A stretch of DNA of 64,000 nucleotides from Plutella xylostella (GCF_932276165.1 NC_063998.1:9560501-9624500); one strand, 5' to 3'; positions 1 through 10,762 are shown, counted from the first letter of the stretch. Translations and numbers: made by a program. Notes: generated by a model from the sequence alone, not told the origin.

Positions 1-1
1 C

Positions 2-115
2 GTAGTGCAAAAATACCTACGACACTGCCAAGTCTCTGAAGACGACGTTGGAGACAGGGCGAAGTGGGGAGAGAAAACGAGGAAGGCAGACCCCACCACC
101 ATATGGGACACATAG
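2..115 (+). mobile_element. 3' end of an RTE-type LINE reverse transcriptase
   Basis: The frame starting at base 2 reads DRAKWGEKTRKADP near its end and stops at TAG 113-115, followed by a (GA)n tail at 122-139. This is the usual closing segment of RTE-type endonuclease/reverse-transcriptase polyproteins. Only the extreme C-terminus is in the window. The simple-repeat tail directly after the stop is how these elements usually finish. Confidence 0.7.
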
Positions 116-121
116 CCTGAA

Positions 122-139
122 AGAGAGAGAGAGAGAGAG
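122..139. repeat. (GA)n microsatellite
   Basis: Pure GA run directly after the RTE C-terminus; probably the tail of that element. Confidence 0.85.
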
Positions 140-433
140 TCTTTTGGGGCTTTATTGAAATATGTTTATTAATTTATTCCAATCCTGTGCCGTTATTGAC
201 ATAATTTTATTCAACAGCTCCTTTATTTATTGATCGTGAAACAAATTAGAACATAGAAAAAGGCAATGCATAAGAACGTCCAACAAATTAAAAACACCCC
301 AATGACATGCCCCTTTACCATTTTAGGTGTTGTTTGAATATAGGCAAAGACTAGATCGGCTAAGCGTCGACTGAGTTACTGTCGATAGTATAAAAGTAAT
401 ACTTAGGTAAGTGTTGGTGGTTTCATAACTTAT
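140..433. other. unannotated AT-rich stretch
   Basis: I see no gene or named repeat here. Confidence 0.5.
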
Positions 434-436
434 TTA

Positions 437-554
437 TGGTGGGTTGCACCATTTAACTTTAACTATTACAAACGTCAAATCCCTTGACGAGAGAGATCAA
501 TCTTCAAGAGATTTGACGTTTGTAATAGTTAAAGTTAAATGGTGCAACCCACCC
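437..554. mobile_element. palindromic MITE, TTA target duplication
   Basis: Two arms of about 47 bp are near-perfect inverted copies (GGTGGGTTGCACC... to ...GGTGCAACCCACC) around a short spacer. TTA flanks it at 434-436 and 555-557. A 3-bp TTA/TAA duplication and a G-rich terminus are the signature of PIF/Harbinger-type MITEs. The terminal base differs between the arms. Confidence 0.8.
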
Positions 555-557
555 TTA

Positions 558-925
558 GTGTTAAATAGAAACATAATGTAAGTACTTGAATTATACGTTT
601 GCTGCCAATAACTTTTAAAGGTGTAATCAACCGGTGTTATATGTTTAATTTTATGATAAAAGTGTGATTGCATAAAAGTTACTTTGCTTTAAAATTGTAA
701 TTAAGATTTTGAAAAACCAAAACAATAGTACTAGTTTATTGCTGAAACAAGCTAGGTATACATAGAAAATAGTCGCAATTTATAGCTGCTCCAAACAATT
801 TTTTTTACGCTTAGTGAAAGAAGTGGTTTTAAGGTATTACCATACGCTCATTTCCTTCCAACCAAAACTTCAGACAAAATATCAAAGTTCGCGTATTCCT
901 AGAACTATTCAGAGGTAACACAAAG
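558..925. other. unannotated AT-rich stretch
   Basis: No gene or recognisable repeat seen. Confidence 0.5.
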
Positions 926-1090
926 AGCGTGGTGGAGCTCGGAACAAATACTCGGTCGGGGAACTAATCTCGAGGCTCGAGCTGGGAGGCTCACACAAAC
1001 CGGTTCCAGTCAATTACAGCCACCGGCGGGCTATTCCAAATCCTTGACGCTGCAGCGAGCGCTTTCATAAGGCATGACGCAAATGGGTTG
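926..1090. other. GC-richer block of unknown role
   Basis: A run clearly richer in G+C than its surroundings, with no open frame worth calling. It could be a regulatory block or an old element. Confidence 0.25.
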
Positions 1091-1115
1091 CTAATGTATA
1101 ATGACTATACAGTCA

Positions 1116-1143
1116 GGGGCCCTATCGCGAAGTCAAAACGTAG
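1116..1143. repeat. short repeat shared with 24341-24370
   Basis: GGGGCCCTATCGCGAAGTC and its continuation recur in reverse complement at 24341-24370, so this is the end of an unnamed interspersed repeat. Confidence 0.55.
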
Positions 1144-1199
1144 TAACATTTACAAAGTATTTTTGTATCCGAAATCATTGTAAAAAATTGTTCGCGATA

Positions 1200-1655
1200 G
1201 GTTATTAGCTTTGTACGTAGCGTAGTATAAATGATTTTTGCTTGTAAGTAAGTAAGTTTGACAATGACCAAGGTGCAAAAGTGTATAGCTATCGGCAACT
1301 ATCAGGTAAACGGCCCGCTGGTAGAATTCGTTGAACCAAAGTTATTCAGAATGAGCTGAGTCACCCCCTTACAGCACTGTAAATTTCCAAAACTACGCTG
1401 AAAAGGGGAAATCATATGCAGATATTCACCAATTCCGTTTTTTCAAAATTATTGTTTAAATTGGTCATAATTGAGAATTTTGAGCTTAAAATATATATTA
1501 TATGGAATATTTAGAATGGCAAAACGATGCAGAATCGGACTAATCAGGCCGCACCTGCCTCGCCACTTGAAAACGATTTGTAATAACGTTTACGTACTAG
1601 GACTACTAGGTATCTTACAGGCAGAGGCATTGCAATCTGTCTTCTGTATAAGTAC
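1200..1655. other. mostly unannotated; fragment of an inverted-repeat family
   Basis: At 1338-1400 a TTATTCAGAATGAGCTGAGTC stretch resembles segments at 10078-10150 and 37677-37838. Nothing else recognised. Confidence 0.4.
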
Positions 1656-1659
1656 CTAA

Positions 1660-1712
1660 CTCGGTCGGGAATCGAACCTGGCGCCTTCAGCACTGCGCAA
1701 TCTACTTGCTAC
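1660..1712 (-). mobile_element. tRNA-derived SINE head fragment
   Basis: CGGGAATCGAACC is the complement of a B box (GGTTCGATTCCCG), followed by tRNA-like sequence. Only the head remains. Confidence 0.5.
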
Positions 1713-1735
1713 TAATACAAATATACACTCACGGG

Positions 1736-1960
1736 CAAAAGAGAGAAACTCCACTGAGAAAAGCACTAAATTACTCCTAAATGGAAAAGGCTAGCTTAAT
1801 AACGCCTTCTGCAACATTAAAGTACATTTAACAGAGCATCAGGATATTTCCAACTAAACGCGATATTTTGTAAAAAAATTATATTAGATTTTTTTTTTAA
1901 ATGGGTCATTCATTTGATGTTGGATTTTTGTGAGTGGAACGTTTTCATTGCCCGTGAGTG
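1736..1960. mobile_element. MITE family M1 copy 1, TA target duplication
   Basis: Starts CACTCACGGG and ends CCCGTGAGTG, flanked by TA at 1734-1735 and 1961-1962. A TA duplication with short inverted termini points to a Tc1/mariner-related non-autonomous element. At least eight further copies or fragments lie in the window (13309, 20876, 28501, 31358, 31777, 39711, 40694, 56552). Confidence 0.8.
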
Positions 1961-1962
1961 TA

Positions 1963-2319
1963 AAAGGCCAATGTTTATAACTAACACTTGTTAGTCTTGA
2001 AGTACCTAAACTAAACTACTAAATAGATTTTGCTGAAATTTGGTAAGCATGAAGCTATCCTGGATTAATGTATAGGCTACTTTTAGGCGAAGTGAAGCTT
2101 TATTCTTTTTTTGCCACGTTAAAAGTACCTAATACTTATTTTAAAATTTAAATCATCATAACTTATCGTTTACTGAGTCAGCGGTCCCATGTCCTGTCTT
2201 ATTGTTTATAATGGTTGTTTAATTATGACTATCCGATGACGTAAAAAAAAATGATATGTACCTGTGTATAATTATGATGTATTTATACTCAGGTGCCTAC
2301 CTGTTTCTTTTTTAGAAAA
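1963..2319. other. unannotated AT-rich stretch
   Basis: No gene or repeat recognised. Confidence 0.5.
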
Positions 2320-2327
2320 CTTTAAAA

Positions 2328-2732
2328 TTGTTACAACGAGTTCAGAACGCCTGCGCCCGCTTCTGTTTCTGTATTCGTCCACGTGCACATGTAACACCGT
2401 TCCTGAATAAATCAAATTTACTTAAGATAGCTGCTAGGCAGAGGTTGCATCTTGCTACAATGCTATTTGGTATTGTAAAGTATCAGACTCCGGATTACTT
2501 GTACAAAAAAATCGATTGGTCACGCAATCACCATTCTATCAATACTAGAGGTTCCAATTATCTGATGCTTACCCCCGCTCATAAGTCAGCTTCATACCGA
2601 CGTAGTTTTAAATACTTAGCTAGCAAGATTTACAATAATCTTCCGCCACCAATCCGTGATCTCAAATCCGTCTCATCATTTAGGAGTCGGTATAAAATGT
2701 TTTTACTAAATAGGCAAAAACAAAATCAGTAA
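2328..2732 (+). pseudogene. C-terminus of a Jockey-type LINE reverse transcriptase
   Basis: A 134-residue open frame begins LQRVQNACARF, the usual start of the post-RT 'thumb/connection' region of Jockey/CR1-type proteins, and ends in the typical SFRSRYKMFLL segment. The RT domain itself is missing, so this is a 5'-truncated insertion starting near 2320. The frame opens on TTG, so no true start codon is implied. After the stop come a CA-rich run and a 3' UTR-like tract that ends at about 3375 in AATAAACTA plus a TTTC run. That tail is shared with 41290-41423. Confidence 0.8.
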
Positions 2733-2746
2733 TAAGCAGTTATATA

Positions 2747-2822
2747 TATCACACACACACACACGCACACACACATACACACAAACACACACACACACAC
2801 TCACACACACACACACACACAC
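2747..2822. repeat. (CA)n microsatellite
   Basis: Imperfect CA run of about 75 bp just downstream of the LINE stop codon. Confidence 0.9.
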
Positions 2823-3375
2823 ATTTCATTATACATTACATATTTCCTGTCTTTCAGCTGGCCTTACAACTATACATAAATAACAGAGTACTCACAAGCA
2901 TAGTTATGTACATATGAGTAAGCATTTGTTTATGCACTGTTGTATACTATATACCATTTATTTCAAAGTTTAACAGACACATTTATTCTTTCTTCCTATA
3001 TATTGTTTACAACGTATTTAAAGATCCGTTAAAATTAATAAAATTTTATATGCTAATTATGGAGCATGCACTTAGAATAGACCTACTTATAATATGTACT
3101 TACGCCACATAGGTACCCTTTAAGAACTGGTTCTGGCAGAATTATCAGCGCTATATATATATACACACTTATATATGTAGCACATGCTGAGTCTGAACCA
3201 TTTCGCTATCACTGTGCACGACATGGAGATTGGCAACCATAAAATATTGTTTATTTATTTAATGTATAAGCTGTGTACCTACCTAATTTGTATTGTTATT
3301 TGATTTTCCATGTTGTGTATTCTTGAAGGCGAATAAACTATTTCTTTCTTTCTTTCTTTCTTTTCTTTCTTTTTG
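2823..3375 (+). mobile_element. 3' UTR and TTTC tail of the LINE above
   Basis: A-T-rich non-coding tract ending AATAAACTA then TTTC repeats (3338-3375), a LINE-style end. Continuity with 2328-2732 is inferred from order and orientation. Confidence 0.5.
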
Positions 3376-3494
3376 GTACCTAAGTAGGTAGTTTTTCTTA
3401 TTTCATTACTTGGTACCTAAGTAATTTATTACTATTAGGGTTCACAATCTACATAATCGTATATAAAATATTCGTATATAGCTTTTATATATCA

Positions 3495-3645
3495 CTAGCT
3501 GTCCCCGCGCGCTTCGCTTCGCCTTAAAAAGTTTTCCCGTGGGAATTCCGGGATAAAAAGTAGCCTATGTTCTTTCCCAGGGTCTAGACCGTATGTATAC
3601 CAAATTTCATTCAAATCCGTTCAGTAGTTTTGGCGTGAAAGAGTA

Positions 3646-3676
<31 letters not shown>

Positions 3677-3709
3677 CAGTTACTTTCGCATTTATAATAT
3701 TAGTTAGGA
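3495..3709 (-). mobile_element. non-autonomous Helitron copy 1
   Basis: On the minus strand it begins TCCTAACTAATATTATAAA and ends GCGGGGACAGCTAG, with host A before and T after, the A|TC...CTAG|T rule of Helitrons. The body has a CAGA-rich stretch (expanded here), GGAATTCCCACGGG and a GC-rich palindromic 3' end. Same family as 6623, 18106, 24430 and 63448. Confidence 0.85.
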
Positions 3710-3710
3710 T

Positions 3711-4105
3711 GTATAATAATTAAGTAATTGCTTGCTTATTATTTAATAATTATACACGATACACAAATTCTGAATAACCCATTGATGGCATGCAGAGGCG
3801 TGCGTAGGATTCAACTTGTGACATGTTACATGATAAAATTAGAATACAAAACGTTTATTTCTTTTCACTTTACGTTACTTTCAGTATGTAAAGCGTTTGC
3901 TAATTCGAAGTACTCTTTTAAATTGGTTGTAGGTTGTAGAGGAAGGCATTTGTAGTCGACTGAACCCTATAATTAATGACTTATCCGAAACTCAGCCATT
4001 TCGAAGGTGAAGTATTTTTGGTTTTAGTCAAAATTGCAATTTTCAGACATTGTGTTACCGGCCCTTTAAATAAATAAATAAAATCCTCATGTAAACCATT
4101 TAATG
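3711..4105. other. unannotated AT-rich stretch
   Basis: No gene recognised; the short open frames here look like chance. Confidence 0.5.
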
Positions 4106-4109
4106 GTGT

Positions 4110-4330
4110 ACTAAACGGATAAGATCTCTCATTTCATCCGACAGGTGGTGGGTTCAAATCCTGCCATGTAAGTACCAATGAATTATTTCTTACGGTGAAG
4201 AAAAACCAATCCGCAGTAGATCAGCTTGGTGGGAAAAGCTCCAAGCTTAGGAAGTCAGTTTACATTTTCAGGGGGTATGCAAAGATTCCATTCTAGAGAG
4301 CACGTAAATGCGGGGTACTAAGTATCTAAC
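4110..4330 (+). mobile_element. tRNA-derived SINE (type B)
   Basis: B-box-like GGGTTCAAATCC, then TACCAATGAATT, then a body with AAGCTTAGGAAG and a 3' segment ATTCTAGAGAG. The same order is seen at 12187-13040 and, inverted, at 17245, 19798, 49465 and 58349. Old and diverged. Confidence 0.7.
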
Positions 4331-4554
4331 TCACCCGCAGAGAACGGAATATAAAAGAACTAAGCTACAATTTCGTGCAAGTATTTTACTTTAAACCTAA
4401 TAATTTCATTTAAGTAGTAATACCTACCATATTAAACTCATAAAATACAATTTTAATCTCCCGTAAATTTTAAACTCTCCACAAATAACCTCAATACTCC
4501 AACAATTAATTCTAGCTCCAACGCCCAACAGTGAAACTCTTTCAAGCCTATAGA

Positions 4555-4695
4555 CTACGTGACCGCGCGGCGCGCGCGCATAAAACAAGATGGCCGCCGC
4601 CGCGCTTCCGGGAAGCCGCGAGGTGAGCGAGGTCGCACGGTCGATGAAATGCAAGCGCGCTTCACACCGCTCGTACGCAGTCGTATGCGAACTCA
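4555..4695 (+). other. GC island with possible first coding exon
   Basis: In an AT-rich setting this block is strongly GC-rich. ATG at 4590 sits in a good insect context (ACAAGATGG) and encodes MAAAALPGSRE up to a strong donor (GAG|GTGAGC at 4623). That layout fits a first exon of 33 coding bases. No partner exon is identified, and the island could be a promoter only. Confidence 0.25.
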
Positions 4696-4699
4696 TTCA

Positions 4700-5230
4700 A
4701 GGATTCGTAATGTAATGTATGAATGTGCAATGTGAGGGCTTGGCGGGGACTGAAGTTTTTTGTTTTATGTGCTGCATATTTGTTGCTTTAGTTAACTTTA
4801 GTATATGCCATTACATTGGTAAACCCATGAAAAATGCGTGTAGTTAAATCGGACTTATGTAATGAAGTAGTAGTAGTAAGTAGATAACAAGAAAAGTAAG
4901 TTGTTTGCCGTGTATAAAATAAAACAGAGAGGTAAAGCCTATCTTTTTATGTAAAAAACTGAAACTTATTAGATTGTATACTTTTTAATTATACTCATTT
5001 GACAAGCACGTATAATAAATTGTAATAAAAAACGTTTTTTCTGAAGAATTCATTGGTGCATGAACGAGAGGAGGAAATATTATCCGTACCGTCAGATCCG
5101 ATCACGGCCAGTTTTTCAAAGAGTCAATCTGGATTGAATTTTCCATGGCAGAAACTTAGACTTCATGACCTCAAAAGCTCCAATGTACCTTTTCGGTATT
5201 TAAGAAAATTATTATACAGTTGATGTCAGG
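4700..5230. other. unannotated AT-rich stretch
   Basis: Nothing recognised. Confidence 0.5.
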
Positions 5231-5233
5231 TTA

Positions 5234-5393
5234 AGTGCTAATTTCACCATTCTCGGTTAGAGCATAACCAGGGAGTAGTGGTTTACTTTTGACACATCTG
5301 TCATGAATTTTATATGGAGATGACGTTTAATTTATAAATCAGTCCCTGTCGGTTAGATAACCGAGAATGGAGAAATTGGCACTTAGTCTTAGG
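5234..5393. mobile_element. MITE family M2 copy 1, TA target duplication
   Basis: Inverted termini AGTGCTAATTTCACCATTCT / GAATGGAGAAATTGGCACT, TA on each side. Related to 28950-29355 and, inverted, to 62263-62392. Confidence 0.8.
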
Positions 5394-5395
5394 AT

Positions 5396-5772
5396 AGGAT
5401 TTGACGATTAATATTCCAAAGACAAAGTTTCTGCTACATGGTACATTACATACTAATAAAAGCTAAAACTAGATTCAATGAAAGCTCAGGTATGAAGTGG
5501 TCTTCTTCTTTTTAGCGTGTCGAAGACAAACACTGGAGTTGGTCTTGGTTGGTCATTAGGGTTAAAGTATTAACGACACAGAGATTAGCATAATTTGCTG
5601 ACTTTCTGGATTGCACAGGACGTATACTGTATACTGCATTTTGTCATGCTTGGCAAGAAAAGTCCATCTCTGTTAAAGAACAATTAGCTGTTTCACAGAA
5701 AGGGACAAAACACTTTAATAGCTTATTAACTTACTAGCAAAACCGGTTACCGCAATAAAAAAATATATTTTA
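5396..5772. other. unannotated stretch
   Basis: No gene or repeat recognised. Confidence 0.5.
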
Positions 5773-5786
5773 GTTAGAGTTTATTT

Positions 5787-6051
5787 AAAAAAAAAAAAAC
5801 ACGCACTCACGCCTTGTACTAATGTACTCCCTTGAGGGGTAGGCAGAGGTGCATTGCTGCATCCACTTTTCGCCAGAGTGTTATGTTAGTCCCAATGTAA
5901 TAGGGGGCGGGCCTATTGCCATTTTACGGGCACATCCAAGACCCGAGAACAAATATCTGTGTTTAAACAAATATCTGCCCCAGCCGGGAATCGAACCCGG
6001 GACCATCGGCTCAGTAGTCAGGGTCACTAACCACTACGCTATTCGGTCGTC
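5787..6051 (-). mobile_element. full-length tRNA-derived SINE (type A)
   Basis: On the minus strand: a tRNA-like head with box A (TAGCGTAGTGGTTAGTG) and box B (GGGTTCGATTCCC), a body, then an RTE-like 3' end (ACCTCTGCCTACCCC...) finishing in GTGAGTGCGTG and poly(T) as read on +. A 14-bp target duplication GTTAGAGTTTATTT lies at 5773-5786 and 6052-6065. Other copies: 29569 and 55989. Confidence 0.92.
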
Positions 6052-6065
6052 GTTAGAGTTTATTT

Positions 6066-6620
6066 GTTTAATAATATTTTGATTTTAATAGACACACTAA
6101 TATGGTTTACCTTAGAAGCCATGTATGAAAAAATGAACTATAGCTATATTTATGTATGAAGTACCTGTACATATATATGGGTACAGTTGATACCTCAGGG
6201 AGGCACCTTTCGTGCACCTATGAAGTCAACATGGTAAAGGGAAAATCCTTTCATTGTTCTAAACTTGTAGGTAAGTCATCGGCGGTTCTGGTTTATTTAT
6301 TATCCGTTTAGCATGCAAATGAATTTCTGATTATTATGCTAATTTCATAGCCATCCCGCACTCGCTACGAAAATTAATTATAAGAATTTAAATTAAGTTC
6401 TTAGAACTATGTATAAAAGGATTTGTGTCTAGATTTTATTGAGTTGAAAGAAACTGTATGTTTTGCCACAGTGCCGGTAGTGGTACGGTAGTAGAATCCT
6501 TGTACAGAGTGGATGTTACTCAGTAGTAAAACGTATAAAAGCTTAAAATAATACATTTCCCATTCGACGTAAAATTATTTGTCGATTGTCAAAACGACCA
6601 CCACAATCATAACTAAACTT
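6066..6620. other. unannotated AT-rich stretch
   Basis: Nothing recognised. Confidence 0.5.
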
Positions 6621-6622
6621 AA

Positions 6623-6797
6623 TCCTAACTAGTTTTATAAATGCGAAAGTAACTGTGTCTGTCTGTTACTCTTTCACGTCATAACTACAGAACGGATTTG
6701 AATGAAATTTGGAATACATATGGTCTAGACCCGTTTTATCCCAGAATTCCCACGGGAAAACTTTTTAAAGCGAAGCGAAGCTCGCGGGAACAGCTAG
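6623..6797 (+). mobile_element. non-autonomous Helitron copy 2
   Basis: Starts TCCTAACTAG after an A and ends GGGAACAGCTAG before a T. Same body order as copy 1 but with a short CAGA-like (tctgtctg) stretch. Confidence 0.88.
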
Positions 6798-6799
6798 TA

Positions 6800-7250
6800 A
6801 TTCATAAAGGCTTATGCTGTTGACCTAACTGACTAATACATACTTACTACAATTTCATGGACCGTAACATAAATTAAGTTACAACATAATTATGTACGTG
6901 TCAGACATGTGGTACCGTATGTATTTTGAATATTGCCTATATAACACAGAACTTTAGATGACTAGAAGATCATATCTTTTGGATGTGTGCCCAAGGATTG
7001 TAAAAAACTGTGCCAAAACGAATCATAGACAATATGTTGCTGACACAGTGAAGTGTGTTTCATTTCATGACATTGCTAAATATTTAGTGGTGGATAATAA
7101 ATCAAGATAAAAAGCTCTCCACTGAAACAGAAAAAAAAACTTTTAGGGTCTAATTATAAGCTTTTCCCGAAATTCCCACGGGAACTTTAAGGTGGAATGA
7201 TGCTCGCTAAAGATACGAGTCCTAACCCATATTTCGAATGGTGTCATAGA
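6800..7250. other. unannotated, with a Helitron scrap
   Basis: About 7160-7215 keeps CCCGAAATTCCCACGGGAAC and neighbouring sequence of the Helitron family above. Otherwise nothing recognised. Confidence 0.45.
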
Positions 7251-7254
7251 TATA

Positions 7255-7995
7255 CAGACATGGTTCTACCTTTTTTGGCATAAGATTTATTTGCCTAATC
7301 TCGTATTGCATAGTAACGTTTGGTCAAAGTCTCGTTACGCCGAAAATCGTATGGCATAAATCTCGTTTAGTAAAAAGTTATTTCACATAACATTGTTTAG
7401 CCTAATAATGGTATGGCCAAATCTTGAATAGCCTAACAATGCTATGGCATAGGTTTATACAAAGTAATAATATTCGTTTGGCTTTAACTTTGACGGAGCG
7501 TCTCCCTACATAGCGCAAACTGGTGCCTTGTATTGTTTCCGCTGTTTGGAAAACGCTCCGCTTTGGTTTTGATGAACATGTGCACCTAACACGCTCCTCC
7601 TCGCTTTGCTCGTCGTCGCACCTATTTTTAGGTTTCGATCTCATGGGGTTTGTAATAATTATATTGATCGTTAACTTTCGATTTTTTGATCATACAATAT
7701 CGTGATTTTCGGGATGTAGGAGAAAAATACCACAATTTGTACATTTACTACATACTTAGTATATTATTTATTAAGATAACATTAGGAGAAACAAGATTAT
7801 ACATAGGTATAGACGAACATAAATTTGAGCAAACGAAACTTAGTTGTTTAAAGATTGTGCCTAAAGAGTTTTAGACGAAACGAGCCTTATGCCACATAAG
7901 TCTTGGCAAAGTGATGGTTCGGCCAAAAAAGTTTAGACCATACGAGTTATGCGAAATGAGTTTTGGTCAATAAAGATTATGCGAGATGAGCGGAA
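7255..7995. mobile_element. unclassified element with two inverted arms of degenerate short repeats
   Basis: The left arm (about 7265-7455) repeats ~20-bp units such as TATGGCATAAATCTCGTTT. The right arm (about 7855-7995) holds the same kind of unit inverted, for example ACGAGTTATGCGAAATGAG. Between them is a GC-richer core (7490-7630). Two overlapping open frames in the core show no family features. The symmetry suggests a DNA transposon, but I cannot assign a class. Confidence 0.5.
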
Positions 7996-8112
7996 CCCGT
8001 TCGATAAATTTATGGTCAAATCGATAAAACTTTAACTTGTATTTTATTCATGTAAATTTTGCTGTGTCTTTGCATTTTGTGTATGCTGTGTTTTGTATAC
8101 TTATCTAACCTA

Positions 8113-8514
8113 GGATTCCGTACCTTAAAAGGAAAAAAGGAATCATTATAGGTCTGTCTGTTTGCCACCACTCTTTTGCATATAGAAAAATTAAATATTT
8201 TTGGGAGTACCTACCAACCCATACACGTAAAGTAAGAATGAATATTATTTTTCCCGTTGTTTCGATGGTGTGAGGTATCGTTGAATAGGTCTTTTTAGTG
8301 TGCCCCCCCCCCCTGCTGGCTATTTCTTGATTATTATTTTTAATCCTCTATTGCACAAATATAAAAAATAAATGGTTTGTTCCAAAAATATGAAAAAATC
8401 ACGGATGTCGTAGGTACATATAACGAAATTAAAAGGAAATCTATCTCAAAGTAAGTAGACACTTGTACGGAACTCTAAGTGCGCGAGTCCAACTCGCACT
8501 TGGCCGGTTTTTAT
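8113..8514 (+). mobile_element. dispersed repeat, TTCCGTACCTTAAAAGG ... CTCGCACTTGGCCGG
   Basis: Begins TTCCGTACCTTAAAAGG and ends with the palindrome-like GCGAGTCCAACTCGCACTTG followed by GCCGG. I recognise this layout as a common lepidopteran interspersed repeat. A 5' scrap recurs at 54150-54250, and a related piece with a CAGTCAGACAGACGG stretch lies at 36735-36930. Confidence 0.6.
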
Positions 8515-8820
8515 AGTTTGGATACATTGAAACATTTGAACGCCCTACGGCATAGCATAGAAAAACGCTGTAAAAACCAATCAATACCTACCTGTTTTAT
8601 TAAAATGATTTGAATGCACAAAACCAGTTAGGTACCTGATTTGTCTGTGAAATCAGAGTTCATGCTTAATCGGCTGTTAATTACTTAAGAGATACTATGT
8701 TACGCACTGCAGATTACTACTTAAATAGTTACTAGGTAGGTAACCCATACGTACAAAATAAGGCAGAGCGTCCGCTATTATGTTGTATAGCAGCGCTGAA
8801 AACCGCAGCCAATAGGTATG
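8515..8820. other. unannotated stretch
   Basis: Nothing recognised. Confidence 0.5.
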
Positions 8821-8823
8821 GCA

Positions 8824-9685
8824 ATGGACAACATTTCAAAAAACTAAAGCAGTTATAAATCGAAAACAATTTCGAGATTTAGCTCTAAAGGCCACAAAAA
8901 AAATGATTTTGTATTTTTTGGATGTATCATTTTCGAGAAAATCTGAAAATAGTAAAAAAGTGCTGATGACGTCATGCATCAGGTGCGATGCATTTTGATG
9001 ATCAAAGCCTATAGATTTAAAAACAAAGTAACTGTCACTTTCATTTTTGAATGACGTTGACGTTTTATCGTGACGTTGTTGTTTATTTGGGTCATTTTCA
9101 TAAATTCTGATCTGACACTTTCTGACTATTTTTTTATTATTTAAATAAAATGGTTAGTACGTATTAAGAGATGACCTCTATATAATGTGTCCCAGAGCAT
9201 GCCATCGCCTACACAGCTGAAAAAATGCTTCTGCTTATTTTTTTACATGATACTACTTCATAAATATCAATGTCATTTGAAAATGACCAATTTGTTGGTT
9301 GGCATGTAAACAAAGTTTAAATGTCACTTGTCAGTGTCATTTATGTTTTTTTTGGAGACTTACCCCCTTATTCATAGAAAAGTTACAATACGTTTTAACT
9401 AATAAACTGTTTTGTCCCTCTCTGTCAAAGAACAAATTGTTCTTTGTCGGAGTGGTATTGTAACTTTTCTATGAATAAGGGGGTAAGGCAATAGACAAAA
9501 ATAAAAATTGAGCCTAATATGTGACGCCACTTCCGGTTTTAAAATAATTAACTTTAAAGTTAAAAATAACATGCAAAAATTAATCTATATACAAAATAAT
9601 AAAAAAATACGGGTCCTCTAATTTTCTATAAACTTTCCGAATAGGTAATAAAAATATAGGGTAAAGAAAATGAAATGTTGTCCAT
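8824..9685 (+). mobile_element. non-autonomous DNA element, family M4, copy 1
   Basis: Ends ATGGACAACATTTC and GAAATGTTGTCCAT are perfect inverted repeats. Nearly the whole interior matches 33775-34492, and a diverged inverted relative is at 43924-44515. A centrally placed TGATGACGTCATGCATC is conserved in both near-identical copies. This copy contains a nested MITE at 9363-9483. No coding capacity seen. Confidence 0.85.
9363..9483. mobile_element. palindromic MITE nested in 8824-9685
   Basis: Inverted arms CCCCCTTATTCATAGAAAAG / CTTTTCTATGAATAAGGGGG, TA on each side (9361-9362, 9484-9485). The sister copy at 33775-34492 lacks it, which provides an empty site. Confidence 0.9.
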
Positions 9686-9689
9686 TCAA

Positions 9690-10470
9690 TCTACGTACAG
9701 TCAGATAGGCTGTATTGTATACCCTATTTTTTACAAACACTAATATCTTAATTAAATTGTCTGCACATTTTATGTATAAGGATCAACTAGTTTGCGATGG
9801 TGATATGCAATTTATATTTTTAAAACCGCACAATAGCACTCATGCACTCTTTACGATTTTTTGTTGGTTCAAGATAACATTTCTTAGCGGATACCTACGT
9901 CATATAAAGAACAATCCTTGCAAGTTTCGGCAGGATACTTCCAGTAGTTTAGGCTGTGTGTTGATTCTCAGTCAATCATTCAGATTTAAAATTTTATAAC
10001 TTTAGAAGATGACTCAAATGCATACAACTTGGACAGGTACTCCTACATACTAAATTGCCCATTCTCCGAAAGTTATTGACCAAAAGTTTGGTTCAGAATG
10101 ACCAGCTGAGTCACCACACCCTTTTTTCGAACTCTGTAGAGTCTGGTAAAAGATGGGAAATATTTTTTTCTTTAACAAAAGAGTACGTATCAGAAATGAC
10201 ACAGAAAAAGTGTTACCCTAATTAATTCATTTTGCTGTTGGCACTAGCTTCTTTTGCAAAGTTTGCTATGTCGGACTCTAGCTATAGTATACAATTCAGA
10301 GCGTACGTGATGCATGGATCTAACGTAAAAGCTTTTTCTGAGCAACTTTAATTCTACGACTTTAGAAGAAGAAAAACACAAATTTCCAAAAGTCGTAGCA
10401 CAAAACTCGCTCAGTACCTACGAGCCTCTGTATCACCTCCTATCATTTCACCCATACTTTTATAAACCCC
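9690..10470. other. mostly unannotated
   Basis: A TTCAGAATGACCAGCTGAGTC segment (10100-10125) belongs to the family also seen at 1338 and 37677. No gene recognised. Confidence 0.45.
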
Positions 10471-10499
10471 CTGTACATGACACAGTGTGTTGCAATTTG

Positions 10500-10620
10500 C
10501 GGGCTGAGTCAGGTGCTGACGTCAGCGCTGAGGCTGACTGAAACAATACGCGGATGCCCCCGGCGGCGGCGGCGGCAGCGGGTGACTCACTTGCCTCTTG
10601 TACTTATTGATTCCCTGGTA
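10500..10620. other. GC-rich patch with a CRE-like palindrome
   Basis: CTGACGTCAGC (CRE-like) is followed by a (CGG)n run in an AT-rich setting. It could be a promoter or first exon of either strand. No open frame is convincing. Confidence 0.25.
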
Positions 10621-10669
10621 ATAAATAGCTGGGGCAATTCGCAGAATAAGAGAATACGGATGATTAGGA

Positions 10670-10762
10670 GGCGATCTTACGTCAGTCTGTTTCATATTAA
10701 GTACATAAGACAAAAAGATCCCGACGAATTGAGATCCTCCTCCTTTTTTTGAAGTTGGTTAA
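10670..10762 (-). mobile_element. end of a dispersed repeat (ACCAACTTCAAAAAAAGGAG)
   Basis: Reverse complement reads ACCAACTTCAAAAAAAGGAG then GAGGATCTCAATTCG; the same unit is on + at about 54711-54790. A common lepidopteran repeat terminus. Confidence 0.55.

Noticed and set aside
2747..2822. CA run as a possible CRISPR or tandem gene feature
   Set aside because: Simple dinucleotide repeat with no spacers.
5849..6082. 77-codon open frame, with near copies at 29600-29968 and 56049-56255
   Set aside because: It recurs because it lies inside the type A SINE; the frame crosses the reversed tRNA head and is not a gene.
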